DNA of 64,000 nt from Dromaius novaehollandiae (GCF_036370855.1 NC_088100.1:131429585-131493584); one strand, 5' to 3'. Counted from the first letter of the stretch, positions 12,131-24,723 are shown. Notes: generated by a model not told the origin, from the letters alone. Translations and numbers: made by a program.

Positions 12131-13000
12131 CAAATAAGTGTAAGGAGCGCTTGCCATTTGTTCGTGGTGGAACGTCCCGGCAGTTCCTCCGAGAGTTAAT
12201 CACCGCTTTTTAGTAAACCATGAATTAAGTATGCAACGTGCTTATACACTATAGGGTTTGGTAGGCTTAATTTGTAGCAGTTGCTGGGGGTTTTTTTGGT
12301 TGGGAAAAAAAAAAAAGGAATGATAATGGAAAAGGGATGGAGTGTTACACTCTCGGCGATGTGTCTGGGTTTGCTGAATGAAATACAAATATTTTGTGCC
12401 TAATAGCAGTTGACAAATCTCTCAATGGTGTCTAGTAAACATCAAGCCAGCCTCAAGAAAATGTAATGGAACAACCTTTTCCTTTCATTTCTGTTCTCAA
12501 AGTTGTTTCATGTAAACAAATGTCTGTAAGATCTTCTCTCTATAAAGCACAACACTACAAAAAGGTCTTACAGCTTTTTGTCCGGTCTTGAAGTGCCCCT
12601 ATTTATTTAAGTAAAGTAGACATACTCCAAGCCTTTCTGTATGTCTGAAAATGAAAATTTTTTTAAAAGCCCTCTTTTTTCCTCCTTCTTCCTCCCTCTT
12701 CCCCTCTTGGGTTTTTGTAATACTTGTAGATTTTGCTGCGCGTGCTATTTGGTTTGTGAAGGCAGTGGTGTAAGGGCACAATGATAGAAATGGGTGTTTT
12801 CTGTAAATATTTCTCCTTAATTTCCACACTGCTGCTGAACAGTGCGTAGTGTTCTCCCGGTCAGCTTTGCAATACTGACATCAATCATTTGAGAGAAATT
12901 ATTCAGATTTTATTTTTGTATCTGTGGTAACAAAACATTAACCAATTTTTTTTTTTTCTGTTGTGGAAAATTTTTTTCAAGCTATTGCTCACATTAACAA

Positions 13001-13006
13001 ATTAAA
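13001..13006 (+). promoter_or_regulatory. Candidate distal poly(A) signal ATTAAA, SPRED2
   Basis: ATTAAA with CA-containing sequence 12-20 nt downstream, then a T-rich stretch. It is the best standard hexamer near the distal end of the AT-rich 3'UTR. AATACA at 13207 and 13213 is the alternative. Confidence 0.45.
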
Positions 13007-13683
13007 GTGCCTGAAGCCTCATCATTATTGTATCTATATACTAAAAGTTAAAACCCTGTTGTATTGATTTTTATAAGCCTTTTTACCTCTGTGTAAAAAA
13101 AATATATATACAAGTGTATGATGTACATTTTAGTTCTTAACTTCTTTTTTTATTGTTTCTAATATGTATGATCAGTGTAGCTATTGCTTTACAAATGTAC
13201 CATGTAAATACAAATACATCATATCGAAACGACGCCGTTCGCGTTATTTGCCGACGGGGCAGAAGGAGCAGAAGTGAAACCCGCTCGGTCCGTGCTGGAG
13301 CGCGGCGGGGGGGTTGGGGAGGGGGCCGGGGGCCGCCGGGGTCTCGGTGCCCTCCGAGAGTCCCGGGGGTTTGAGATGGAAGGTGGGGAGGATTTTTAAT
13401 GCCGTTCAGGTGGGTCAGGGGATGCTGGGCAGCATCCGAGCAACTCGGAAACCGGGGGAGAGAGGGGAAAAAAATAGTGTAGCTGCACTTTTTTTGCAAT
13501 GGGAGCACGTTAAGGCCAACACCAATTATTTCTGAAAAGCCCTTTTATTTATTTGTTTCTTTTATATAGATAAGTGACTGAAGTGATAAACGGCAACACC
13601 TATCCATTCCTTCTTCTTTATGAGTGTCTGTGCCGAGAACCGCGCGCTGGGTCCTTCGGCACGCAGGCAGGTGCCCGGATCTG

Positions 13684-13715
13684 CCCCCCCCCCCGGCCAA
13701 TGATGGTGGGGGGGG
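13684..13715. repeat. C11-spacer-G8 inverted homopolymer (potential hairpin)
   Basis: C-run at 13684-13694 and G-run at 13708-13715, separated by 13 nt. The runs are complementary and could form an 8-bp G:C stem. It lies about 0.5-0.7 kb beyond the candidate SPRED2 poly(A) sites. Confidence 0.7.
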
Positions 13716-16700
13716 ATGCAGATTAGGGGGTGCAATTATTTATTGTTATAGATTTATATGAAAATTGAGAGGTTTATATTCGTGTGATACAAATTTATAT
13801 TTGTTACAACTTAGGGGAAAAAAACAAAAACCAGGCGCAGGGGCCAACCCATCCTCCCCATCTGCACCGTAACTCTGCCGCCCCGGCAAGTCGGGGGTAG
13901 CCGCCAGGACAGCTGGAAGCGAAGCGTCATTGCATGTGTTCCCAATGCTTATCGCAGGCAAAACCGGGCGGCTTCCCTGGCCCAAACGCAGCTTTTCCCA
14001 AAGCATTTGCGCGCCTGCGTGCAGCGCTGGGGACGGGACCCGCTCGCCCTTCCTCCCGTCCCCCCCCGGGCCGTGGCCGCTTCCAGGACGTCCGTCCCGC
14101 TGGCATTTTCTGAACGTCTTGAATCAGGCGCTTGAATTCCTCAGCATCTTGGTGGCACAAGTGGAAATAAATAGAAAAGCACTTGGCTCCCGCCCAGAGA
14201 CAAGATATTTCAATGGTGGAAAATATGTGCGTATTTTGGGGGCGGTGCGCTTGCATCGCTGCAAATATTTTTAGTCACTTCCCCGCGCTCTTGCACAACC
14301 AGCCCCAGCCATTCATGTCCCTTCCCCGCTACCGGGTCGCACCGCCCTAAGCTCGGTTCCCATGCGGCAGGCTGGCCGCTGTGAAGCACGCGCGAGGACC
14401 TGGCGTGCCTTTTTCTGCGTTTTCTAAGGTTACGGCACGATGAGCCGCAGAACTGGCTAACATGGGTTTTAGGGGAGCTCATGGGCCAGGATTAGGCTTG
14501 CCACTTCAAGCGAGCGGTTTTTTTTTTTTTGTGATTTCTTTTTCCCTTTCCACACCCGATTCCTCTGCTTCGGTGCCGTGTTAGCGCTAGCTCGTTAACT
14601 GCTTGCAGTCGCCGTGTGGGATCGCAGCGCTCTGAGAAGAGACCGGGCGGAGGAGCTTCTGCTGTGAGCACCTTGCTCTGGCGCTGGCAAGTCGGAGCGT
14701 CCCCGGCGCGCGCTGGGGTCCCAGCAGAGCCTTCCCGCGTCGGGACTGCAGCCAGCTCCAACCCCATTCGGCAGCGCCAAGCTCAGGCGCTCCCGAAATG
14801 CAAAGTATTAACGTCCTTGTGCCCTTGAGGGCCATTTCCAACAGTAAAAAGCCCAGTTCCAGAACTACTGAACTCGAGTGATTTCACTTTAAAAGTGCTT
14901 GCTCTTTACAACTTCCTGACAACAGTGATAAAAGCCAAGTTGGAAAGTGCAACTTGTGAGCACATTCTGCTCAAGTTCTGGCCAAAATGTAAAAGAGAGC
15001 GTTTTTATGCGCGCAGCCAAAAGAGGCAGCGCTCCGCTGGTTTCGTGCAGGATGCTGAGCAGCGTGGCCGAGCATTGCAAAACTCAGGGGGTTGGGTTTG
15101 TTTCAGAAAATTCTGAGTACCTGAAGAAGCCGGAATGGAAGTTAGCGCTGAATGTGGGTGCAGGATATCCCGGGTGTGAAATACAAGCAGCAACGCAAGC
15201 TGCTTTTTCTTGGAGGCTGCCTGAAAGGCTGCTGCCAGACCGGCGGGGTGTCGCGGAACGGGGCTCCACGCTCAAAGCGGCGGTGGCGGCGTCTCGCTGG
15301 AGGGCAGGTGGGACGTGCTGCGGGGGGGTGGGGGGGGGGAGCGGTCCCGCCAACGCTGCGGGTCAGGCTGCCAGGCGGGGAAAACACCCCTATTCCCGGG
15401 CCAGCCGCGGAACAGGCGGGCTGCCAAGCAGGAGCGAGCGGTAGCTGTGGGGTGAAGCAGAGGGCCGCGTTCGGCGCAGGGCCACGGCTTTGCTGCGACC
15501 CGGGTGGCAGCTGCCGATCGGCCGCGGTGCTGCTGCTCTGGCCTCAGGGACGGGCTGCGATGTGCAGGACTCAGCTGCCGGTATCGCAAGAGCTGGCACC
15601 CAAAGGCTCGTGCGCAGGGTTCTGGGGCCAACCCCCCCCCGGCGACCTTCCCGCAGGCTCTGGGCCTCTCTGCTGCCTGCCCGCATCGCGGTGAGGAAGG
15701 CGGCGAGCGCAGGAGCCGCTGCATCGGCATTGCCTGCGGCTGGGGGAAGCCTCCTCCCCGCGTCAACAGTCTGTCACTGATTTGGGCCTCAAACAGGCAA
15801 GTTTATGCGCCTCAACAACAAAACAAACCCAACTGAATGCAACAGCAGTGCGCGTTCATGCAATAAGCCTAACAAATTTTTTTTTGTAACGCCGCTGATT
15901 GCTCCGAAATGCTGCAACACCCTTCCCGCATCTTCTCTGGGGCTTTGGCTACCGCCGAGTCCAACGGCTGCCGTTTTCTCCCCCCGGTTTCGTGCGGACA
16001 GACGTGCGAGCGTGACAACGGCCGCGAGCAGCGGCGCAGAGCAGCCTTTTCGCGAGCGCCGGTGGCTTCTCCTCCCAATCCTCCCCTTGGCCAGTGCTTT
16101 TCATCCCTTTTTCCGGCTCCTTTAGTCTTGGCTCTCCTCTTGTCGGGATGGCGGCGTGTTCCCCTCGCCGTGCAGTTTCTCTGAAGCCTCTTCGGTGTTA
16201 AAGGACACAAAACAGGCTGCAGATAGGAAGCAGGCAGTGAAAAGAAAGCAAATTTACTGTTTGGTGTATTCTTTGGGCTTGCTGATGTTGAACGGCATTT
16301 GTGAACTCTGCGTTCTGGGACTCGGACGATTTCGAAGCCGGTCGTGCCGTAGCTGTGAGGACAAGCCAGGATGAGCGTTTTCCACGCTGGGTGTCGAAGC
16401 CCAACATCCGTATCTAGGCTCCCAAGTGAAACGGCTGTTTTGAGAGGTGTCGAATGTCTTCAGCTCTTCCTGGAATCCGTAAGATTTCCTAGATCCTTTG
16501 GTGTAAAATATTCGCCCCACCGAGGTCAACAGCCAAGTTCCCACCGGCTTCGGCAACATTTAAACACCTCCCCGGTGCAGAGCTAGGCGACTAATTGCAG
16601 CCGGCTATTTTCCCAGCGGCCCGGTAACACGGCTGGTTAGCTGCCCTCCCGCCCGCCGCCACCCGAGCATCGCTCTCCCTTGCTCGGGGGATGCTTCTTT

Positions 16701-16893
16701 TAACGCGTGCCGGGATGTCTGGGAGGGAAGTGACCTGTTTTTCCCAATCGGGGCAAAGAAATGAGTCAGGGGATGCCCCATTTCCCCCAGCCGCCCGGCT
16801 CAGGCTGCTGCAGGGGCTGCTTCGCGTTGGCTGTGCGACGCGCTGTAGGTGCATGAGGTGCTGCTTCTGCTATCGGATTGAATTCTGTTTTCA

Positions 16894-16906
16894 CCCCCCC
16901 CCCCCC
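16894..16906. repeat. C13 homopolymer
   Basis: Thirteen consecutive C residues in the intergenic GC-rich block. Low-complexity sequence and prone to sequencing error. Confidence 0.85.
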
Positions 16907-16909
16907 GCT

Positions 16910-17270
16910 CTCTCATTAATAGGAGTATCTTTCCAGCTATGAAATTAAATTTCTGTCGTTGGAAAGTCAACAATTCCAAGAGATTTCCTTAGGCTTTTCT
17001 TGCATGATGAGAAAGATTCCCGGGCTCCAAAAGGCTTAAAATGTCTGAGTCTTGCTCATAATAACAACCCGAAGGGAATAGTCCCACTGACTGTATGTAG
17101 GCCAGACCTCATAAATTAACACATCCAGATAATGACACATCAGCTTCTGGAGCCTCCTGAATACGATCGCGTGTAACGATAGCCACTGGCTGCAGAAGGG
17201 CTGATTGGCTTTGGCTTCACAAGCTAAACAGCGCAAAATTGCCAGTATTTACACATGGGATTTCCCGAAA
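16910..17270. other. AT-rich island inside the GC-rich intergenic block (candidate conserved non-coding element)
   Basis: About 360 bases of balanced composition without low-complexity runs, set in strongly GC-rich surroundings. It contains AT-core words such as TCATTAATAGG, TGAAATTAAATTTC and CATAAATTAACACATCC. No coding potential is recognised. Compositional contrast and homeodomain-like words suggest a constrained regulatory element, but this is only inference. Confidence 0.3.
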
Positions 17271-20200
17271 GCCAGACTGAGGTAGAAAGCAACCCTGATT
17301 TCAGAAGAAACGTGCATCTTTTCGTGCAGGTATCCGAACCAGAACCGTGGTTCAGGGGACCCTGCTACCGGGCATAAACGCCTTTCAGAGGTGGTTCCCC
17401 GCAGCTGAGGGCTGCACGCTGACTCCTCTGGGAGCTGCGCCGCTGCCGCCAACGGGCCCTTTCCTGCATTTCTTTGCGGAGTCGAGTCCAGCTTACGCAA
17501 ACGCTGCCTGCTCCGGGAGTCTCAGTCCTGTGCACTGTTCAGACTCGCGCGAGCCGTGGTTTGCGTAACGGCTCCCGAAAAGAAGTGGGCCTCGAAAAGC
17601 CAAAGGGAGCCCCTTTCCCGCGGGAGGTGGAAGCCGGGCCGCCCGGGCTGGGGTCCAGCATCTTTCCCCGTGCGCAAGCAGCTGGTGGAGGTTTTCTGGT
17701 GGGGGCTCCCGAACCGGGTGCCCTTGCACAGCCGGTAACGCTAAGTCGATGCGCCTTGAGTTTGCTGTGGGCTACACGTGTGCAATGGGGGCAAAAGAGG
17801 GGCCCTTCCTTTCTGACCCTCTTGTCTCCCCCGGGTCTGCCGTGCCAGCTGCCAGGCCGGGATCCACGTGGCCGCTCGTCGCCTGGCGGGATGGGACCCT
17901 CGTCCCGGCGGCGAGCACCAGCCTGCGGCGGTTCCTGCCACGCCGGCGGAGTACGGCCGGCAGCATGGTCTTCGTCGTCTGTCAAAAACCCACAGCTGCA
18001 CCCGCCTGCGGCTCTGCCATGCGAAACCTGGGGTTGATCAGGAGGAGCGAAAGCGTGGCGGCTTTGGGGCGGCCTCGGCTGAGCGCTGACGGCCGAGGTG
18101 GCCTCCCGGGCTCGGCTGCTCCTCGGGGCTGGGGTTTCGCAGTTCCCGGGCAGCCCCCAGGCAGCCAGGGCTGCAGGTTGAAGTACTCGCCGCGTTCTTC
18201 ACGTGCCGAGTCATGTAAGTTGGAAAGCGGGAGCCTAAGATTCTGCAAAGCTGCTTTTGCACATAAAGACTATTAAAAATTCATCATGACAGGGAAAAAA
18301 CCAGCACCGCTGCCAGGAGCAGAGGACTTTGCGTTGACTCGGCTAAGGCCGGAGGGGCTGAGCTGGAGCTAACCCACACTAATCCCCCTGCCTGGAGGGG
18401 GGCAGCAAACCCTCCCTGGGACCGACCAGGCTGCAGCTGAGCCCCAGCAGGGCCAGGCCGCCTCTCCCGCGGTGCAGCCGCCCCGCGCAGCTCAGCTCGC
18501 AGCCTCCCGGGTGCAGCCGGCGGCGGGACGGCCGCGGCCCCGAGCCCAGAGGGGTGTCGCCAGCCCGCGAAGCGGCCGCAGCCCTCGGCCGGCAAGTTCC
18601 TCGGGGCTGACCTGTAGCACGGAGCCAAATCCGGACGGGGCGAACCTCCCCATTCCTTGCTCTGCTGCAGAGCTGGGCCTGAACGGCGAAGGCTGTTGGA
18701 GCGCTTTGAAGCCGCCCCCAGCCCCGTCTTTGCCTCCCACGCACGCGCCGAGGAGCCGACGCACCCGCGGAGCCGCGGCCGTGCTGGCGGCGGAGGACGG
18801 TCCCCCTTCAGCCGAGGGGCTCAGGCGCGCGGGGACGTCGGCGAGCTGCTCGTGGGGGGGTTTCTCCGTGCCGACATCGGGCCGTCGTCCCGCAACGCCG
18901 TGGCTGCTGCGAGCCTCCTCAGCGTCATGCTATGCCTGAGCACTTACACCCGCGTTTTGGCAGGGAAACAGAGACAAAAATACGGGGCGAAAGCCTGGCT
19001 CCGGTCCGTGCCGTTAGCTCCCGAAGGCAGGACTTTACCTCCGTCACCGCCCGGGAAGCGGATGGGGTAAAACCCTCCCGCCCGGCCGCCGGCGCTGGCC
19101 GAGCTGCACCGGCTTCCGAGGAGCCTCCGGGGCTGAGTCCCGACCTGCTCCCGGCGGCCGGCGGCGGATGAGACGCGTAAGCAGTCAAGGAGAGAGCGGA
19201 GAGGCCAGGCTGAAAGCCGCAGGGGTTTCCCGTGGCCTCCTGGCTAAATTCGGGCTGCTGCAGCCGGGCGAGCAGGCTTTTGCCGCGCTCAAGGGAAGCA
19301 GTCGCAGCAGGAGCCCCCTGAGGCCGGCACCGGGGTAGCCGTGTGGCACCGCTGCCTGCGAGGGCCAGCTCAGTACGTTACGAGGGAGGAAGACGGCTGC
19401 TTTAATCTGTGCGTCAGGTAGCCCCAAAGCTGCGGCTTTCTAAAGCCAGGCTTGTGGGAACGGCCCTGCCAGCGAAGTGCGAGGCTCTGCTCCGTGGTGC
19501 CCCGGGAGCGCCCAGCCACCTTCACCCCTGGTTTCCTTGGCTGCGACAGGGAGAAGGTGGATCTTCCTGGTGCTTTCCGCGGGTTTGCACGGAAAGCAGG
19601 GGCAGGTGGAGCTTGCGGTGACCCGCCCGGAGCAGGCAGAGGAAAGCCTACCATCGCCACGTGGGAAGCAGAGAGATGCAACCCGTCTTGGGCAACAGAA
19701 GCCCTTCTGGTCATGGCTACCGGGTTGCAGCTCCTTCGCGAACTCTCCTTTCCTCAAGTGACCTCTCTGTCCGGGAGGAGGCTTTTTGCCGCGGGGGGGG
19801 ACGGCCTGGCGTCACGTCTGGTGGCTCTGCCAGGAGCTGCTGTAGCCGGTCCCAGACTGCGCGACCTCACCGCTGCCGTCCACGCGGGCAGAACCCGCAG
19901 CAGATCTGGCCTCCAGACCCGTCGCCCACGCGCGAGCTGGCGGGCGCCGCGGCAGCAGCCTTCGCGGGAGGCAGCGACCTGGGGCGGCCCTGCTGCCCCG
20001 TCCCCCCGCACATCCCTGAAAACAGCCCGCTAGTTGTGTGCGCAGAGTGCCCGACACCCGGTCTGAGAACAGCCCTGAATACACGGAAAGCTGAATGCTG
20101 CTTTAGCACAGGTCTTGCTTTTAGAGGGCTTTTTTCTAATGTTAGCTAGAACTCAAATAGATCCCTCCAGCATTTCCTTTTTTATTTCACCCTTTTTTTT

Positions 20201-21945
20201 TCACCGAGTCGTGCCCATCTCGAGCGCTTTCCTGAGGCTCTTTTCTGTTTATCCTCCACAGCTTCCTTCCTTCCTTCGGGCCCGGGCCCCCTTGCTCCCC
20301 TGGGGCGTGCTGCGATGGCCAGGCACTAATCGTGTTCTTCTGCCCCCGAAGCGCGGGCCGGGGCTTCCTCCCCTGCTTCCAGGCGAAGGAGGATGTAAGG
20401 CAGAACGGGAATCTGAAACAACACTGCTATTCATTGTTCGGGAGATCTGGGAAATATCCTTGAATTCAGCTTGCTAAATTAGCTGCTTCTTGAGTAACCC
20501 GCAGCTGCTGCCTATCTGTCCCGTTAGGTTTTACAGAAAACGCGGCCGTTCTCGTTGCGTACGATCCTCCCCCAACGTACGGACCTTCCGTTAGTCTGGG
20601 TCTCTGCGCAGCGCTGTTGCCATGAGTGTCTGCACAGAAACAGTTTCTTTTGCACTTTGTAAAAACAATAAAAAAGATTCGAACCCCAACAGTTCTTGAA
20701 AATGGATTAAAGGCAGGCATTTGCAAGTATTCAGACGGAGCAAAGCTGCTGGGGTGCCACAGAACACAGCCGCCGTCGGGAGCCGGCGCTTAGATCCAAA
20801 CGTCGCTTCTGGCGTAGAAGCGTAACTACGAGTGGTTCTCCAGGCTTCGTGCCGCCCGCCGTGCACGCGGATCTCGGCTGGGACGCTGGCGGGCATCGCC
20901 CGGCTTGTGCACGCGCGGGGAGGCAGGGCTGGCGTCGGGGCTCGCGGGTGCCCCCGACCTGGTGCCCGGAGGAGCCCTAAGGGCCGGCCGGATGGGGACA
21001 AGCAGCTGCCAACATCTGGCGAGGAGGCAAGGCGCGGGCAACGGCTGCGGCAGGTCGCAGCCCCGCGACGCCGGCGGGTGCCCAGCGCGGGGCGAGGAGG
21101 GGTGTGCCGCCCGCGGGGACGTGCTCTCTCGGGGGGTGTTTAGGCCCATTCCTCAGAAGGCACCTGCGACCGTGGTAGTGTTTGTGCATAAGTGAGTATT
21201 CGTGGTGATCGCGGCCTGACCACCCGGCCCATTTGCCGCCCCAGCCGAAGCACCAGCGCCTGGAACCCAATCCCGAAACACCTGTGTTCCAGCACTTTTA
21301 TTTTATCTGGACATGGCTTTGTGCATTTCTGCGTTTACCCTCGCGTGGCTTTATTCCGGAGAGATTGCCGTCGGAGCTGGGACTTAACCTGGGAACCGCG
21401 CGGAAAGGAGGAACAGCCTCTGAGAACCAGGGCTGCCCCACGTTCCCAAGGAGCTCTTTTTAATCACTAAATAAGCACGTCCCTTAGAGATACCAGAAAT
21501 TAGGTGTATTTAGCTAGGGAAAGGGATTCATTGCATGGCCCGCAAGGCCAAACAAATTCCTACCCATATTCTCAATGCCAGATCCTCCCAGCCGCTCGTG
21601 AGCATCCGGCAAGGGATGTGTGTCCTCAGCAACTCTCCAGCCAGTGACCTGGGAGTCGCGCAGGCGAACAGGCTGTCGCAGACCACACAGCCGCAGACGA
21701 CGGTTGTCGAACACGGCCCTAAGTCCCAACGTGCTGCAGGCAGCGAGAAACTTCCCGTGGCCTTAAATTAGTCCCAAATTATTTGCCTGGCTCTTGGCTT
21801 TAATCGCACGATCCAATTACAACCTAATCCCATCGATATGAAACGCGTGTTCCCACCTTCGGTTATTTTCCCGGCGTGGAAAGCCGCTCCGGCGCCGCCG
21901 ACCTCCTGCCTGTCCTTCCGGCCCTGTTTGGCGTTCCCACTGCAA

Positions 21946-21958
21946 GGGGGGGGGGGGG
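21946..21958. repeat. G13 homopolymer
   Basis: Thirteen consecutive G residues near the right edge of the GC-rich block. Confidence 0.85.
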
Positions 21959-24723
21959 AAGGATGGTTGGGGAAACACATGGCTTGAAAAGGCCTTCTTT
22001 TGGCCTAAAGCAGGAGCAGCCTATAGCGGTACTGTCACAGATCCAAGCAGGCTGGGGTTAAACGGCTTCCTCGGCTTTTCTCCCTAAATCAATTTGAATA
22101 TTCTTGGCAGGCTCCGTTACTACGCATGGTGGGCAGCTGTGATTCAAGCAGGGATTTTTCCCCCCCGCTTTCTACTGTCCCAGTCTTCCTGTCTTGTGCA
22201 GATGTGATCCTTTCCCTCTGGCTGCCTAACAGCTAATTATTTTACCAGATGAGCCGATAGCCTGAAGAAAACAGGCCGTGCGTATTCCTGAAAGCAACAA
22301 CTGGGCTACGATGCAAGGGGGAAGGGAGGAGGGAAAAAAAGAGGAGTCATTTCCTTCCGACCCACTCCACTCCTGAACAAAACCTCCAGAAATAGAAAGC
22401 AGCCTGTTTTATAAGGCACAAACCTACCTCCCAAGTTCATACCCACCTTCTACAGCAGAAATCCACTCGGGCACCATGGACGTGGGGAAAGCTGGAGAAT
22501 GCCGGCTCGACTGTAAAGACGTCTGGCCAACAGCTATAGGATCATGCTGGAAAACGAAATGAGAGCCGAGAGTGCTGCTCGCCGGTGGGTTCAGCCGTCA
22601 GCGTGGCGGAGTTTTGCAGAGTTCCTGCTGCTGCTGGCACAAGAGCTGAAGCCCTTATCTGGCAGGGGAAAATGCTCTGGGTTTCTCCACAGGTGACACT
22701 GCTCCTCGGTGGTACTGCAATGCCCCAAAACGGCAGAGATCCAAGACCTTTCCCCAGCACGTTACATTCACACCCAGGGATACGTGCTCCAGATATATTC
22801 TCTTTAAAACGCTGTACAAGCAAACTGTTGAACATAAAGTATCACCCTCAGCACACTGAAGGCAAACGGGGCCAGCATCAGTTGCCTTCCTGGATAACCT
22901 GGAATTAGCGAATCCTCCTTAATTTTGAGTTACCTCTTTGTCATAAGGAATGTCCAGGTTATGCATCTGCAAGCAAAGTCTGCTCTCCTAACGGCATGTT
23001 CCTGGACTCAACAGACCCCTGGAGTGCTCAGAGCGTCCAGATGTGAGAGCTACATCCCCCCCCCCCCGAACTGCCTTAATCACCTCGCAAGGAGTATGTG
23101 ACTTAGCTCACAGTACCAAAAAGAGAGCCAAACAGACACGATATTCTAATTTCTTTGATAACATTTTAAAACTTGGTAACAATTTCATTAGTTGTCCACC
23201 CTCCGGTGCTGTAAGTTCCTGTGCAATTAGATAATGAGCAGTTATCATAGAGCATTTTGTTCCCACATGGTGCATGGATTCCAGTACTGACCGTGTTTCA
23301 AAGGCTCTGGTTCCAGGTAATACTGTTCCTGTAAGACTATCGGAAGCTCTACACATCCCCTTTACAAGACGACTTTCTTACAGAGGACAACCTACCAGCA
23401 TGCCAGGTATATAGGCACTACTAGGTGCTAATATAAATCCCACTAGCTTTTATTGGACTTTGCCACATGGTAGTGCAAAGTAATGTTGACACCCACTACA
23501 ATGGGAAAACCCTAAAAGATTCCCAGGAGATTTTGTGGTTGGGCACTTCCCTAAATACTGCCTTCCACGTTCTTAATGCCACCCTTGTCCTTCCTGCTTT
23601 GGCTGCAACAGCCAACATCTGGGTTACACGGAGTGGTTTAGAAAGCAAAGTCATTGGACAACACAAGGGTTTAGATTTGGAATAGCCCCCAGAAGCGCTG
23701 CTGTGCTAAGAAAGTGCCTGATGCAAGTCAGGACTTACAAAATGCACTTGTGTTGAGGTCAGCAACTGGCGGTTAATTAATTCATTAAAATACCTGGAGA
23801 GATTTAAAATGGGCACACACTGAGAAGATGAGTGCAAGAGGAGGATCTTGAAACCACTTAAGCTTTAGGGCAAACAAAAACCAGACGGGAGATGGGTGTG
23901 GTGATGAAAAGGTGTAGGCAAGGGCCCCATATCTGTCATTATTCCTGCAGCTACAATTTAATTACCATTCCTACGCTTTGGGGAACAGAGATTAAAAAGA
24001 AAAAAAAAAAAAAAGAAAGAAAAGAAAAGGGAAGGAGCACCAGTTCTGTGGTTGGAAGATGCCCCGTAGCATCATCTGAAATTTCTGCTAAAAGATCCTC
24101 AGCACACTTTACTCATAGCCCAGAACAGAAACTGTTTCCCTAATCTTCAGCTTTAAGGATTTCTTTGAAAGGGCAAGAAAATAAAAACTGAGAAGCGTTC
24201 AGAAGGTTCCTCCCTGAACTTCTGCTCCTTGCCTCAGCAACACCAAAGCTATTCCACAGCTCAGCACTGGATGCAGCAAAGGTACCAAACCCTTCTCCAG
24301 CTGTCAGACTGAGGCAGATGTGCATTGCAAGCTTGTTTTTGTGCAGTTTTCAGTTGGGAACCACAGGCTGTAGAAACAGGTTATGGAAAGGTAAGCTTTT
24401 TCCTTGGACATTGCTTGAATGCTGACCTTAATGTCGTAATGCAGTGAAGGTAATAAGCAAAATTAGCAATTTACTCTGAAAGAAAGCAAGCAGCTTTTTT
24501 TTTTTTTTTTGAGGCCTATAATGACAAAATGACAGTGACTTCCACCAATGGGAACAACAGGATAACAAATTAACCCACTCAAAATAAACAAGAATTTCTG
24601 CATATGGTGAGGCTTGAATAAAACAATTTTTCAGTTCAGGTTTTAACACTTGCCGAAAAAATCTGAAACATTTTTTGCTAACAGTTCTGTTTGCTAGAAC
24701 ACAGAAAAGGACATATTTGGATT

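Larger units (their letters stand above)
10470..13235 (+). other. SPRED2: SPRED2 3' untranslated region (probable extent)
   Basis: About 2.6-2.8 kb of AT-leaning sequence follows the stop codon, rich in T-runs and A/U elements as expected of a long vertebrate 3'UTR. Possible proximal poly(A) signals AATAAA are at 11265-11270 and 11339-11344. Candidate distal signals are ATTAAA at 13001-13006, which is followed by T-rich sequence, and the weaker variant AATACA at 13207-13212 and 13213-13218. Base composition switches to GC-rich directly after about 13,230, which supports a 3' boundary there. The exact cleavage site is not decidable from sequence alone. Confidence 0.65.
13236..22900. other. GC- and CpG-rich intergenic block with no recognised gene
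   Basis: About 9.7 kb between the SPRED2 3' end and the AT-rich domain. It has dense undepleted CpG in several patches (about 15.1-15.8, 17.4-18.25, 18.4-19.2, 19.2-20.1 and 20.8-21.15 kb). Overlapping open frames up to about 190 codons occur on both strands in the patches (for example 17474-18037 and 19452-20033 on +). All are Arg/Pro/Gly/Ala rich and resemble no family I know. Homopolymer C and G runs (13684, 13708, 16894, 21946) punctuate the block. An AT-rich island sits at 16.9-17.27 kb. No splice-consistent gene model could be built by eye. A lncRNA or a poorly conserved GC-rich gene remains possible. Confidence 0.6.

Noticed and set aside
14947-15444. 165-codon + strand frame
   Set aside because: Composition changes along the frame with local GC, no family recognised, and opposite-strand frames are equally long.
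17474-18037. 187-codon + strand frame (and similar GC-rich frames to 20 kb) as genes
   Set aside because: Several overlapping frames on both strands are equally open and no domain is recognised. Kept only as a lead for the CpG-dense block.
20660-20695. Minus-strand GGGTTCGAATC followed by TTTTTT (pol III-like)
   Set aside because: The T-arm stem does not pair and no A box or cloverleaf can be drawn upstream.
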